Notes under the pieces: generated by a model
Told to the model about the DNA's origin: nothing
The model's input: the letters and a program-made list of their open reading frames with translations, nothing else
Databases searched by the model: none
Assembly: GCA_016710275.1 (NCBI GenBank)
Contig: JADJXS010000001.1
Location: forward strand, 310,001 to 374,000
DNA: 64,000 nucleotides
Reading direction: 5' to 3'
Origin: Phycisphaerales bacterium
Lineage (GTDB): Bacteria; Planctomycetota; Phycisphaerae; UBA1845; Fen-1342
Position numbers and translations under genes: made by a program
Shown: piece by piece, positions 33,642-45,922 of the stretch
Layout of the letters: each line of letters begins with the position of its first letter
How positions within the stretch are numbered: the first letter of the stretch is position 1

Positions 33642-34462
33642 TCGGCGCGCCAGGTCGGCGGAAGAATCGAAGAACAGGTGATTGCCCGAGTAGCCGATGC
33701 GCTGCTCGCGCGCAGCGTGTCGGCCAGTTGAACCAGCGCCACGAGCGTCGTGGCGCTGACACTGCCGGAAAGGCCGTCCACGGCCAGGTGATGCAGCCAG
33801 ATCACCTCGCGCAGCGCCCGCGGCAGCCGCCAGCGCTCCGCGATCCGGCGGCCGGCCAGCGTGTGGTCCGTACCGAGGATCAGCCGCTCGTTGTCGGCGA
33901 TGTCGCCGCGCTCCTGCGCCGTTCGCGCCGCCACGCGGTCATACGCGCGCGGAAACACGCTGGCCAGCGCCACCTTGCCGACGTCGTGCAGCAGCCCCGC
34001 CACGAATGCCTCCTCCGGCCGGACGCCCAGCCGCGGCTCTCCTTCGGCGAGGCGTTCGGCGGCGCAGGCCACCGCCAGCGCGTGCTTCCAGAAGCCGGAG
34101 CGGTCGAAGGCGCCGGCCTCGGGCGCTTCGCTCCGCGCGAAGCAGTCGAAGACCCGCATGGTCAGCACGACCCGCCGCACCGCGCGCATCCCCAGTTGCA
34201 CGATGGCGCGATCGATCGAGGCGATCGGCTCGCGCAGCCCGCCGGCGGCGCTGTTGGCCAGCGAGAGCAGCCGCGCGGTCAGCGACTGATCGGCGCGCAG
34301 CGTGTCGGCCACGTCGCAGGCGCTGCTGTCGTCACGGCCGGTCACTTCCAGCAGGCGCACCGCGGCCGCCGGGAGCGTGGGCAGCGTGTCGAGCTGCGCC
34401 AGCACCAGTTCGGGCGAGGCGTCGGCGGGAAGCACCAGCGGCGGCCGGTCAGGACTGGGCAC
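33593..34462 (-). CDS. HDOD-domain signalling protein (apparently frameshifted before the kinase)
   Basis: The HDOD domain spans about residues 10-240: LAQLDTLPTLPAAAVRLLEV, ADQSLTARLLSLANSAAGGL, FVAGLLHDVGKVALASVFP and AERWRLPRALREVIWLHHL, giving an inactive HD-like fold used in regulators. After LVALVQLADTLR the frame reads nonfamily sequence to its stop at 33593. The alternative frame from there reads REQRIGYSGNHLFFDSSADL, which joins naturally into the histidine kinase. A single-base change near 33702-33719 would restore a fusion of about 760 residues. The GTG start 34462 overlaps the stop of the response regulator by 14 bp, so the regulator and this gene are one operon. Confidence 0.82.
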   Translation of the reverse strand: MPSPDRPPLVLPADASPELVLAQLDTLPTLPAAAVRLLEVTGRDDSSACDVADTLRADQSLTARLLSLANSAAGGLREPIASIDRAIVQLGMRAVRRVVLTMRVFDCFARSEAPEAGAFDRSGFWKHALAVACAAERLAEGEPRLGVRPEEAFVAGLLHDVGKVALASVFPRAYDRVAARTAQERGDIADNERLILGTDHTLAGRRIAERWRLPRALREVIWLHHLAVDGLSGSVSATTLVALVQLADTLRASSASATRAITCSSILPPTWRADWASKAASCRRWRPDS

Positions 34463-35057
34463 AGGTGAGTTCCGCGATGCGTTCGACGACCTTCTTGATC
34501 GAGAACGGCTTCTGGAAAAAATCGTCCGCCCCGCACTCCTGCAGCGCTTTTCGCTCCTCCTCATTGTTCACCCCCGAAACAATGATGATTCGGATGTGCT
34601 GAAGCGTCGGATCGCTGCGGATCCTGCGGCAGACTTCGTTTCCGTTGATTTCGGGCAGCATGTAGTCCAGCACGATCAGGTCGGGCTGAAACGAGCGGAC
34701 TTTCGACCCGGCGTCGAAGCCGTCGGCGGCGGTGGCCACCTCGAAGCGCCCGTCGCGCTCGAGCAACTCACGAAGCATTTCGACGATCTCGGGGTCGTCA
34801 TCCACGACCAGGATCCGCCGACGGCCCATGTCGAGGCGATCGAGCGGGATGTTGTGCTCTTTCATGAAGCGGATCAGGGCGTCGCGCGGAATCCGGCGGA
34901 AGCGCGACCCGGGCACGCGGAAGCCATGCAGCTTGCCGCTGTCAAAACAGCGGATGACCGTCTGCTGGCTGATTCCGCAGATTTCGGCGACGTCGCCGGT
35001 GCTATAGGCAAGCTGGGGCGATCTGGGGCTGCCGGCTGCGAACTTGTCTGGGGCCAA
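34449..35057 (-). CDS. Response regulator with N-terminal helix-turn-helix
   Basis: A 202-residue two-domain regulator. Residues 15-65 are an excisionase/MerR-like HTH (YSTGDVAEICGISQQTVIRC, RFRRIPRDALIRFMKEHNIP). Residues 78-200 are a REC domain: the acidic pair in RRILVVDDDPEIVEML, the phospho-Asp in DLIVLDYMLPEINGNEV, the Thr/Ser position in IIIVSGVNN and the Lys in FFQKPFSI. The start codon is TTG at 35057 behind GGAG (7 nt). It overlaps the HDOD gene by 14 bp, and a histidine kinase follows, so it is likely the partner regulator. A consensus-like promoter lies directly upstream. Confidence 0.9.
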   Translation of the reverse strand: MAPDKFAAGSPRSPQLAYSTGDVAEICGISQQTVIRCFDSGKLHGFRVPGSRFRRIPRDALIRFMKEHNIPLDRLDMGRRRILVVDDDPEIVEMLRELLERDGRFEVATAADGFDAGSKVRSFQPDLIVLDYMLPEINGNEVCRRIRSDPTLQHIRIIIVSGVNNEEERKALQECGADDFFQKPFSIKKVVERIAELTCAQS

Positions 35058-35086
35058 CTCAGTTCTCCATCTTATCCAATCTACTC

Positions 35087-35115
35087 ATTATATCGTCGGT
35101 TGATAACCTTGGCAA
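35087..35115 (-). promoter_or_regulatory. Strong sigma-70-like promoter for the regulator operon
   Basis: On the minus strand, TTGCCA (35115-35110), a 17-nt spacer and TATAAT (35092-35087). This is the closest match to the bacterial consensus in the window. RNA would start near 35080, giving a leader of about 23 nt. Confidence 0.7.
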
Positions 35116-35417
35116 GATCGGGGCATTTACCCCATCGGCGAGGTTGACTTCGCTATAAACAACTATTGGGTATGTGGTTATGGTAATTTTGGGGTGGGTG
35201 GCGCGTTGACGCGCCAAAGCCGTGACCGGGTTCCCTTCGTGGAGCATCCAAGGCGGATGCCGACTTTCGTGCGATCCCCAGGCCCGCCCGGACTTCCGGG
35301 AGACCATTCGCCTCCGACTGACCTTTTTCTTTGCCTGAGCAGCCACGCGGAGGAGGCAGCCGTCTTCACGGTTGGAAGCGAGCGATTCCCGCCCGCCCCA
35401 AGAAAATGGAGACAGCC
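35116..35417. other. Intergenic gap, AT-rich at its left end
   Basis: Divergent promoter gap between the regulator operon and the secreted calcium-binding protein. The stretch 35070-35200 is clearly more AT-rich than its surroundings. None of the dispersed palindromes is present. Open frames here have no supported start or family and are left out. Confidence 0.4.
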
Positions 35418-36011
35418 ATGTTCGCGAGATTCGGTTTCCAATGCAGTCCCGGCACGGTGGTCGCGGCGATCGGCACCCTGTGGCTTCTGGCGATCCCTGG
35501 CACCGCGATGGCCTCTTCCGCGTGGGGAGAGGACACGGATGGCGATGGGACGGACGATCATGTCTACTTCGACCGCGACGATGACGGAAATCCGGAGGAG
35601 TGCTGGTTTGGCGAGACCAACAGTCATCCGTGGCCTCGAAAAATTTACAAGGACACGGACGATGACGGCGACTGGGACGAGGTTCAGGCGGACGATGACA
35701 ACGACGGCGATCTGGACGGGTGGAGGGCGATCGGACCGCTCGACGAGAACCCCCGTCCGACCACGAACCCGTTCGGGACGCTCGGCGACATGAACGGGGA
35801 CGGTTTCGTGAACAACTTCGATATCGACCCGTTCGTGCTGGCCGTGATTGACCGCGACCTGTTCGAGCTGCTGGTTCCGGATGGCAACTGGTACGCCGCC
35901 GATTTCGGGTACAACTCGATCGGAAGCACGCCCGTCAACAACTTCGACATTGACCCGTTCGTCGAGTGCATCGTCGCCGGCAACTGCTACTTCCACGACT
36001 GGCCAAACTGA
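35418..36011 (+). CDS. Secreted calcium-binding protein with NNFDID repeats
   Basis: A 197-residue exported protein. The signal peptide is about residues 1-33 (LWLLAIPGTAMASSA). Next come Asp-rich, thrombospondin type 3-like calcium loops (EDTDGDGTDDHVYFDRDDDG and KDTDDDGDWDEVQADDDNDG). Two dockerin-like motifs follow: GDMNGDGFVNNFDIDPFVLA and STPVNNFDIDPFVECIVAGN. The same NNFDID motif ends the secreted Cys-module protein at 4207-6252. ATG 35418 follows GGAG by 6 nt. A surface-anchoring or assembly role is likely, but the function is unknown. A terminator hairpin follows. Confidence 0.82.
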   Translation: MFARFGFQCSPGTVVAAIGTLWLLAIPGTAMASSAWGEDTDGDGTDDHVYFDRDDDGNPEECWFGETNSHPWPRKIYKDTDDDGDWDEVQADDDNDGDLDGWRAIGPLDENPRPTTNPFGTLGDMNGDGFVNNFDIDPFVLAVIDRDLFELLVPDGNWYAADFGYNSIGSTPVNNFDIDPFVECIVAGNCYFHDWPN

Positions 36012-36025
36012 GAGCCTGAACTTGC

Positions 36026-36064
36026 GAGCGGCGCAGAGCACTCTGTGTCGCGCCGCGCTCTTTT
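36026..36064 (+). terminator. Intrinsic terminator
   Basis: An imperfect stem of GAGCGGCGCAGAG against CTCTGTGTCGCGCCGCGCTC with a two-base loop, followed by TTTT at 36061-36064. It lies 15 bp behind the stop of the secreted calcium-binding protein. Confidence 0.65.
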
Positions 36065-36240
36065 CCCGATGGAAGCCGGCGGCGGACGCCGGGGAGCTGA
36101 AGGCCGGATAAAGATGAGAGATGGGGGGAATGGCGCAGACCGGCCCGTCGTAGGAAGCGGCCTCGAAGACGGAAGCTCGAACCGAGCGCGGGGCGGAGCC
36201 CCCGGCGTGGCACCCAGGTCGGCATGGTGCCCAAAGCGGG

Positions 36241-38097
<1,857 letters not shown>

Positions 38098-38130
38098 GAC
38101 GAAACCCGCCCCCGGCACGGACCGCGCGCG

Positions 38131-40588
<2,458 letters not shown>

Positions 40589-40599
<11 letters not shown>

Positions 40600-40990
40600 C
40601 TGTCACCCGTTCATCGCGCGGCCCGTCGCGACGGACCCGCTGGTCCGCGGGCGGGCGCGGCGAAAAGTCTGATCGAATCGTCACGCGAATCCGCGACACG
40701 CCGGCGGATCGGAAATCCCGCGCCAGGTGCGACAGCCGCTCCGAAATCTCGTGCCGCGTGGGGGCATCGGCCGTCACGATGGTCAGCACGCCGTCCACAA
40801 GCGTCGCCGGCGCCGCCCGTTCCCGCCATTCCGGGCGACAGGCGCTGCTCCAGGCGCGCTGCACCGCGGTCCAGCCGCGCGCCGCCCGGCCGGCCCGCTC
40901 AAGCACCGGGGCAAACGCGGAATCCACGAGCCGCGGCCGCCGGCGCAGCCGCTGATTCTCCAGCGCTCGCTGAAACTGCCGCTCAGTCAC
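40589..40990 (-). CDS. DUF721 protein, DciA-like
   Basis: A 133-residue protein with a DUF721 core (WTAVQRAWSSACRPEWRERA, LVDGVLTIVTADAPTRHEIS, FRSAGVSRIRVTIRSDF). Members called DciA load the replicative helicase in bacteria without DnaC or DnaI. The start is GTG at 40990; the gene begins 38 bp after dnaN and overlaps gyrB by 11 bp, so it lies in a replication operon, which supports the DciA idea. The core is poorly conserved, so the name is kept general. Confidence 0.8.
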
Positions 40991-41028
40991 GGGGGTTGCT
41001 CCGGGGCGCGACGACGGATCGCGCGGAC

Positions 41029-42144
41029 TTACTGCATGGATACCGGCATGATGACGTAGAGGAACTCGGTCTTGTCGCCGATGTGAATCACCGCCGGCTT
41101 GAACCCGATCTTCAGGTCCATGAAGACCGTCTCCTGCGTCAGCACGCGCAGCACATCGCCCAGAAAAGTCGGATTGAAGCCGACCGACAGCGCCTCCTGC
41201 GTGTACTCCGCCGGAATCTCGATCCGCGCTTCCCCCTGCTCCGGCGCCTGCGACGTGAGCGTCAGCTTTCCGTTCTCGAAGCTCAGCCGCACCGCCCGGC
41301 TTTCGTCCGTGGTCAGCAGCGCGGCCTTGCGGATCGCGCCGTACAACTCGGTGCGCGAGAGGCGGGCGGTCTTGTCGTTGTCGGCGGGGATCACCTTTTC
41401 ATAGTCGGGGAAGTGGCCCTCGACCAGCACGGTGGAGAGCACGCGATCCCCGGCCCGCAGCAGCACCTGGTTGGGCGTGACGCGCACATCAATCGTCCAC
41501 TCGGCGTCGTCGCGCGGCGGCAGGAATACGCGCTCCAGCACCTGCAGCGCCTTGGAGGGAATGATGAAGCGGAAGTCCGCGATCTTCGACTCGCGCAGCG
41601 GGCCGCCCGCACGCGCCAGCCGGCGGCCGTCCGTCGCGACCATGTAGAGCCGCTTGCCGTCTTTCTCCCACTGCACGCCGTTGATCGCGAAGCGGCTGGT
41701 CTCGCGGGCGGCGGCGTAAAGCGTCAGCCCGGTCAGGCGGCGGACGGTCGATCCATCGAGGATGACGTCCGGCTCACCATCAAACTCGGGGACGGGCGGG
41801 AAATCCTCGGGGCTGCTGACGTGAATCTTGAACTCGCTGCCGGCGCCGCGGATGGTGCAGAAGCGCTCGTCGGTTTCGAGGCTGACTTCGACATCCTGCA
41901 ACTCGCGGATGATCTCCAGCAGCCGCGACGCGGTGACCACGGCGGAGCCGGGCTTCTTCATGGAGATGGCGGGGAGCAGGACGCGCAGGCCGGCCTCGCC
42001 GTCTGTCGCGCAGAGGCGCAGCCCCTCGGGGGTGCCCTCCAGCAGGACGCAGGAGAGGATCGGCCGGGTAGTGCGGCCGCCTGTGAGGCTGGCCACGGCG
42101 GCAAGGGCGTCCTGAAATTCCTGACGGGGAAGCGTGACTTTCAT
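41029..42144 (-). CDS. dnaN: DNA polymerase III beta sliding clamp
   Basis: A 371-residue ring-forming clamp that tethers DNA polymerase. It starts with MKVTLPRQEFQDALAAVASL and has ILSCVLLEGTPEGLRLCATD, LYMVATDGRRLARAGG, FIIPSKALQVLERVF and the C-terminal FLYVIMPVSMQ, whose last residues form part of the peptide-binding pocket (usually MPMRL). ATG 42144 is at the conserved start; the frame further upstream is noncoding. It is first of the dnaN-DUF721-gyrB-mnmG run. No dnaA or recF is next to it here. Confidence 0.96.
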   Translation of the reverse strand: MKVTLPRQEFQDALAAVASLTGGRTTRPILSCVLLEGTPEGLRLCATDGEAGLRVLLPAISMKKPGSAVVTASRLLEIIRELQDVEVSLETDERFCTIRGAGSEFKIHVSSPEDFPPVPEFDGEPDVILDGSTVRRLTGLTLYAAARETSRFAINGVQWEKDGKRLYMVATDGRRLARAGGPLRESKIADFRFIIPSKALQVLERVFLPPRDDAEWTIDVRVTPNQVLLRAGDRVLSTVLVEGHFPDYEKVIPADNDKTARLSRTELYGAIRKAALLTTDESRAVRLSFENGKLTLTSQAPEQGEARIEIPAEYTQEALSVGFNPTFLGDVLRVLTQETVFMDLKIGFKPAVIHIGDKTEFLYVIMPVSMQ

Positions 42145-42561
42145 CGCCGGACCTCTCAATCCATGCGGACGGTATCGATGATCAGCACCCGAGCGGGTCA
42201 GCCCCGAAACACGCGGGCGGCGACGGATTTCATGCGGCTGACGGGCCGCCACTGCGCTATTCAGGCGGCGCTGCCTGCTGCGCCGCTTCGCGCTGCTCAG
42301 GCACAGCTCGCGAGCCGGCCTGGCGACATCCGTTGGCCGCCGATTCGGCCCGATTCGACGCGTAGCCGCGGCCAGCCTGACGGGGCCTATTTTATCCGCG
42401 GGCGCTCGCGCCCGCCAGAAAGCGAAAGGGGGTGGCGGGGTGGGGTTCAGGGATTCGGCCGCAGCGCGCCTCGGGACGGAAGGCGATGCTCCGAAAGTCG
42501 CGGCCGGCGCTGCTGATGGTCACTTCTGCCGACTGGTTGGGGCCGCTGTCGACGCCCAGCT
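42145..42561. other. Gap upstream of dnaN with no gene; possible origin-side region
   Basis: About 417 bp hold no supported gene, no dispersed palindromes and, by eye, no TTATCCACA-type DnaA boxes. A TATTTTATCC stretch near 42389-42398 is the only AT-rich point. The promoter of the dnaN operon should lie here, but I cannot point to it. Confidence 0.35.
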
Positions 42562-42888
42562 TCAGCCGATACGAACTGCCCGAAAGCGATCGACAATTCC
42601 CGTTTGATCGACTTCTCGTTGGGTCAGGAGAAGCACATCTGCCGCCAGGCCGGTCGCTTCTGCGACAAGATCGGCGATAGCGCGTCTGGTCTTTATCGCC
42701 CGCTCAAGGCTGAAGATCGAAGAATCATAGACAAGGAGCAAGTCGATGTCGCCGGGATCACCGCTAACCAGGGCCGACCCGAACATCCAAGGCTCAATTC
42801 CATTCACGCCGGCGACGCTGCTTTTCGTGAGCATCCTCTGAATCGCTAGTGTCCACGGGGAGGGACTCATACAGCCAATATTTTTCAT
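42562..42888 (-). CDS. Minimal nucleotidyltransferase-fold protein
   Basis: A 108-residue protein with the pol-beta-type nucleotidyltransferase signature: the GS motif and catalytic acids are in MFGSALVSGDPGDIDLLLVYD, followed by an AIADLVAEATGLAADVLLLT strand. This is the MNT-like fold seen in toxin-antitoxin partners and in small antiphage or tRNA-modifying enzymes. The start is uncertain: ATG 42888 overlaps the upstream gene by 95 bp, while ATG 42834 overlaps by 41 bp and still keeps the fold. It is the last gene of a three-gene overlapping cassette with an HNH endonuclease. Its target is unknown. Confidence 0.75.
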   Translation of the reverse strand: MKNIGCMSPSPWTLAIQRMLTKSSVAGVNGIEPWMFGSALVSGDPGDIDLLLVYDSSIFSLERAIKTRRAIADLVAEATGLAADVLLLTQREVDQTGIVDRFRAVRIG

Positions 42889-43222
42889 AGTTCAGAGCTC
42901 CAAGCAATTCCCTAAAACCAAAAACGCCAACCTTTCTCGTGCGGCCAAACGTGCGAGCCGCATCGCTAACCGTATTCCACATGGACAGGGTCACAACCAC
43001 CCGAACATCCGGATTTGCCTGAAGCGCCTGGGCGACGTCGGCCTCTCCGACCACATAGACGTTGGTCATGTGGACAAGAAGTGTGCCGCCGGTCACAAGG
43101 TCAACATCCAGGAGATAGCTAGTTCCGCGGCGTGCGACCGACTGCACTCTATCGTGGGCGTTGAGTCTATCAAGGATCGCACTAATACTCTCGGGTCGCG
43201 GCGTACTGTCGAGATTCGGCAC
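42794..43222 (-). CDS. Unknown middle protein of the HNH/nucleotidyltransferase cassette
   Basis: A 142-residue protein I do not recognise. The N-terminal half (DRLNAHDRVQSVARRGTSYL) leads to strand-rich sequence, then VRVVVTLSMWNTVSDAARTF and KVGVFGFRELLGALNYEKYW, which look like alternating strands and helices of a small alpha/beta fold. The C terminus is charged (EDAHEKQRRRREWN). GTG 43222 starts 41 bp inside the HNH gene and has AGGGG 7 nt upstream. The gene overlaps the nucleotidyltransferase gene behind it. Such tight overlap suggests translational coupling. Composition is more AT-rich than the surroundings. Confidence 0.7.
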   Translation of the reverse strand: MPNLDSTPRPESISAILDRLNAHDRVQSVARRGTSYLLDVDLVTGGTLLVHMTNVYVVGEADVAQALQANPDVRVVVTLSMWNTVSDAARTFGRTRKVGVFGFRELLGALNYEKYWLYESLPVDTSDSEDAHEKQRRRREWN

Positions 43223-43904
43223 TTCTCGCCCCTTTCTTGATCATGTCAGCAAACTCGCACGGGAACACCAAGTAGCATCCGGCGTCTCTGGGGCTTCCAC
43301 AGTGGCTCTCGAAGGATTCGGCATGCTCAATAAACCTGGTCGCGAGCCCCCATTCATCCAGCGTCAAGAACGATCTGTTGTTGCGCAGCGTGGTGACGAT
43401 TTTCCTGTTGTTCGGAATGATCACGCTCAAGCGACGAAGCTGCCAGGTTTGTGCAGCGTCGTCACTACTGGGAGAGGTCGCTGCCCGCAAAGATGTCGGT
43501 CCCCACTCCGAGTGTGCCGTTTCATTCTCCGCCAATAGCAGCGCTACGGCGCGCATCAGTTCATCACGTGTTGTGACCTGGGCGGCGCCCTGGGCCACAC
43601 TCCCCTCCCAGTCCGACTTCCAGCTCCTCAGCAGCTCGGGCGGATAATCCCTCTCCGCGCTATCAATCAGCGTGTGGTGCGTCGGACAGAGAAGGATCAG
43701 GTTTGGATAGGTATCGTTCGCGCCCACATCCGGCTCATGCCTGGCGGAGCTATACTTGCGACCAATGATATGTGCCATCTCGCCAAGTACCGTATCACCG
43801 CTGTTCTCAAGGTGGGGCGTCAGATCAATGTGGCAATCGGGGGCACAGCATCTACCCGCTGCGCGCCCCCATAAGAGCTTGATATCCCTGTTTGAGATCG
43901 CCAT
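43182..43904 (-). CDS. HNH endonuclease-domain protein
   Basis: A 240-residue protein. Residues 10-95 form an HNH nuclease with metal-binding cysteines: LWGRAAGRCCAPDCHIDLTP, GEMAHIIGRKYSSARHEPDV and NLILLCPTHHTLIDS. The His pair in MAHIIG and CxxHH are the expected catalytic and zinc residues. The C-terminal 110 residues (TWQLRRLSVIIPNNRKIVTT, FIEHAESFESHCGSPRDAGC) have no family I know and may sense a signal or substrate. ATG 43904 is preceded by a TATACT -10 box (43921-43916) leaving almost no leader. First gene of the cassette; a defence role is possible but unproven. Confidence 0.82.
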   Translation of the reverse strand: MAISNRDIKLLWGRAAGRCCAPDCHIDLTPHLENSGDTVLGEMAHIIGRKYSSARHEPDVGANDTYPNLILLCPTHHTLIDSAERDYPPELLRSWKSDWEGSVAQGAAQVTTRDELMRAVALLLAENETAHSEWGPTSLRAATSPSSDDAAQTWQLRRLSVIIPNNRKIVTTLRNNRSFLTLDEWGLATRFIEHAESFESHCGSPRDAGCYLVFPCEFADMIKKGARSAESRQYAATREY

Positions 43905-43915
43905 CGTTGCTAGGA

Positions 43916-43921
43916 AGTATA
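43916..43921 (-). promoter_or_regulatory. Candidate -10 box of the HNH cassette
   Basis: TATACT on the minus strand, 11 nt before the HNH start codon. It would give a leader of only a few nucleotides. No -35 at standard spacing is convincing (TTGATG is 20 nt away). Confidence 0.4.
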
Positions 43922-44137
43922 CTGGCTAATGTTCGCGGATGCATCAATGGCACCGCATGCCCCGTGCTGTGACGGAAGTCGGCTGTCGCTGTTTGCTCGG
44001 CGATGGTCCCCCACCAGTGCCCTCTCGGATGGCCGCGCTGATACAAGCCGAAGCGACACCAACCAAGTGGGCGTCCCTGGGGGACTATAGCGCCCGCCCC
44101 CCGACGGATCCCGACACACCACGACCGTCCGCCCCCC

Positions 44138-45835
44138 CTACTGCTCGATCGGCGTGTCCTCCTCCTCCCCCATCAGGCGCTCCATCGCTTCCGAAATCGA
44201 GCGGACCGCCGACGTCGGCACATGGACCTCCAGACTCAGCACGCCCTGCTCGGCATACAGCCCGATTGCGATCGGCCCGGACGGGCCGAATCGCACATTC
44301 GGAACCGGCAGCCCCATCACCTGCACGATCCGCATCGTGGCCCTTGCAAACTCGGTCACGTCCAGCAGAACCGCGGCCAGCGGGCGCGGCGGCAGATTGC
44401 GGCGCAGCGTCTCGCCGAGCGTCGAAGTCGACAGCCCCGCGTCGGCCTTCAGCTCGATCATGTCCTTGATGCCGCGCCGCGCGGCGGCGCCTGATCCCAT
44501 CGCAACGCCTACGCCGACCGGCGTTTCCGCCACGGCGACGAACATCGGATTCCCATACACCGCGGAAATCATCGCCGCTTCCTCGCTCCCATCCTCGAAC
44601 GTGATCGTGCTGATCGCGGTTCGTCGGCCGGCCACCTCCTCGCTGGATTCCTCAATGGTCGCGCCGCTCATGTCGCGGCTGAGCCGTGAGGAAAGGCGGT
44701 TGTACTCCTCAATCTGCCGGGCCGACTCGGCCGGATTCGGGGAGAAATGCTGTGAGATCACTGCGAGCCGGTCGCCGGCGGGAATCACGGCGACTGAGGT
44801 TCCGGTGGTCTGTGCCGAGAACTTGGCCCAGGCCTTCATGGCATCCTCGACCTTGCCAACGGACTCGGCACTCTGAGTCTTGAGTCCCGACTTGATGAAC
44901 TCGCCCAGCAGTCTCTCCCACATGCTGCCGGACGGCATCGGCTCGACCGTCTCGAATGCCGCGACCATCAATGCCGGGCCGCCGGGCAGGCCGCGGAGAA
45001 TGTCGCGATCGGCCGCCTTGAGCTTCCCGACTTCACGGGCGGTCGAACCCTGAAAGCCCGCCACCACCGCGCACCGCGCCGCCTCCCCGCCGAAACGAAC
45101 CCCGATCGCGACGCGATCGCAGTCATCCAGCGCCTGCAGCGCCCCTTCGCTGACGATCTTGCCGATCTGCTTCAATGCGGCGATGTCGTCCTCATCCGCC
45201 CCCGCTTCCGCCGCCATGCTCATTTCGATGAGTGTGCCGAGCAGCTCGAAGCTGCCGCGCACGGACTCTCGCCACGCTGCAACATCCGCGACAGCAATGA
45301 TTTGCGATCGCTCAAGTGCGGCGAGCGACCCGGCCTTCTCCGCAAACTTGCCGGTGAACTTCGCGCCTGAGACGCGCTCCTTCTCCTCTGCGACGATGAT
45401 CCGACCGTCGCGCAGAGCGCCCCACCCGGCAACGTCTCCTCCCAGCTTGAAAAGCCCGTCGGCCGCGTCTTCGGCGACGACGGTACGCTTCCAGGCGGCC
45501 ATGTCGCTCGGGAACAGAATCGCCGCCGGCTCGTCATCCCCTTCGCGGGCGTAGATTACCAACCCGGCGGCGAGGTCGAGGCCGTCGGTCGGGTAGGGGA
45601 AGTCGATGGCAGCCAGCAGGGACGGCCCGGTGAATCCGGCCCAATCGGTGATCTTCGCTCCCTTCCCGAACGCCGAAACGCCGGAGGCCAGGTCGTTGAC
45701 GTTGAGGATCAGCAGGGCGGCCTCGGCGTCGTCCGGCACGGCGGCCAGCAACTTCTTCAGATCGGCACGAGCTGGGGAAACAAGGGCGGCGGCGGCGAGC
45801 AACAGCATCGCCAGGCGTGCGGATAGGCGGTTCAT
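44138..45835 (-). CDS. Large secreted protein of unknown function
   Basis: A 565-residue exported protein. The signal peptide is ARLAMLLLAAAALVSPARA (about residues 6-24). The mature part is rich in Ala, Gly and acidic residues, with repeated strand-helix patterns (DDAEAALLILNVNDLASGVS, LAAIDFPYPTDGLDLAAGLV, DRVAIGVRFGGEAARCAVVA). It resembles a type of large periplasmic protein often seen in planctomycetes but carries no motif I can name. It is followed by a gap of about 230 bp and then the HNH cassette. parB lies 87 bp upstream of its start on the same strand. Confidence 0.72.
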   Translation of the reverse strand: MNRLSARLAMLLLAAAALVSPARADLKKLLAAVPDDAEAALLILNVNDLASGVSAFGKGAKITDWAGFTGPSLLAAIDFPYPTDGLDLAAGLVIYAREGDDEPAAILFPSDMAAWKRTVVAEDAADGLFKLGGDVAGWGALRDGRIIVAEEKERVSGAKFTGKFAEKAGSLAALERSQIIAVADVAAWRESVRGSFELLGTLIEMSMAAEAGADEDDIAALKQIGKIVSEGALQALDDCDRVAIGVRFGGEAARCAVVAGFQGSTAREVGKLKAADRDILRGLPGGPALMVAAFETVEPMPSGSMWERLLGEFIKSGLKTQSAESVGKVEDAMKAWAKFSAQTTGTSVAVIPAGDRLAVISQHFSPNPAESARQIEEYNRLSSRLSRDMSGATIEESSEEVAGRRTAISTITFEDGSEEAAMISAVYGNPMFVAVAETPVGVGVAMGSGAAARRGIKDMIELKADAGLSTSTLGETLRRNLPPRPLAAVLLDVTEFARATMRIVQVMGLPVPNVRFGPSGPIAIGLYAEQGVLSLEVHVPTSAVRSISEAMERLMGEEEDTPIEQ

Positions 45836-45922
45836 GGGCTGGATCCTTCCGTGGTGGAACTGGGCGGCAGTGGACGGCCCAATCCCCGCTTGTTCTTGTT
45901 TTTCTAGGAATTTTCTTCTTCG

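Noticed and set aside
35110..35200. A plus-strand stretch reading IGEVDFAINNYWVCGYGNF, looking like part of a secreted-protein repeat
   Set aside because: The frame has an in-frame stop just upstream, no start and no continuation that matches a family. It may be a gene remnant, but this cannot be supported.
35059..35346. A 95-codon minus-strand frame upstream of the response regulator
   Set aside because: No recognisable domain and no ribosome binding site; it covers the promoter of the regulator and the gap before the secreted-protein gene.
42145..42561. Replication origin
   Set aside because: The gap beside dnaN is an attractive place, but no DnaA boxes or AT-rich unwinding region were found by eye, and dnaA is absent.
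42562..42888. MNT-HEPN toxin-antitoxin pair
   Set aside because: The nucleotidyltransferase fits, but the neighbour lacks the Rx4-6H motif of HEPN toxins.
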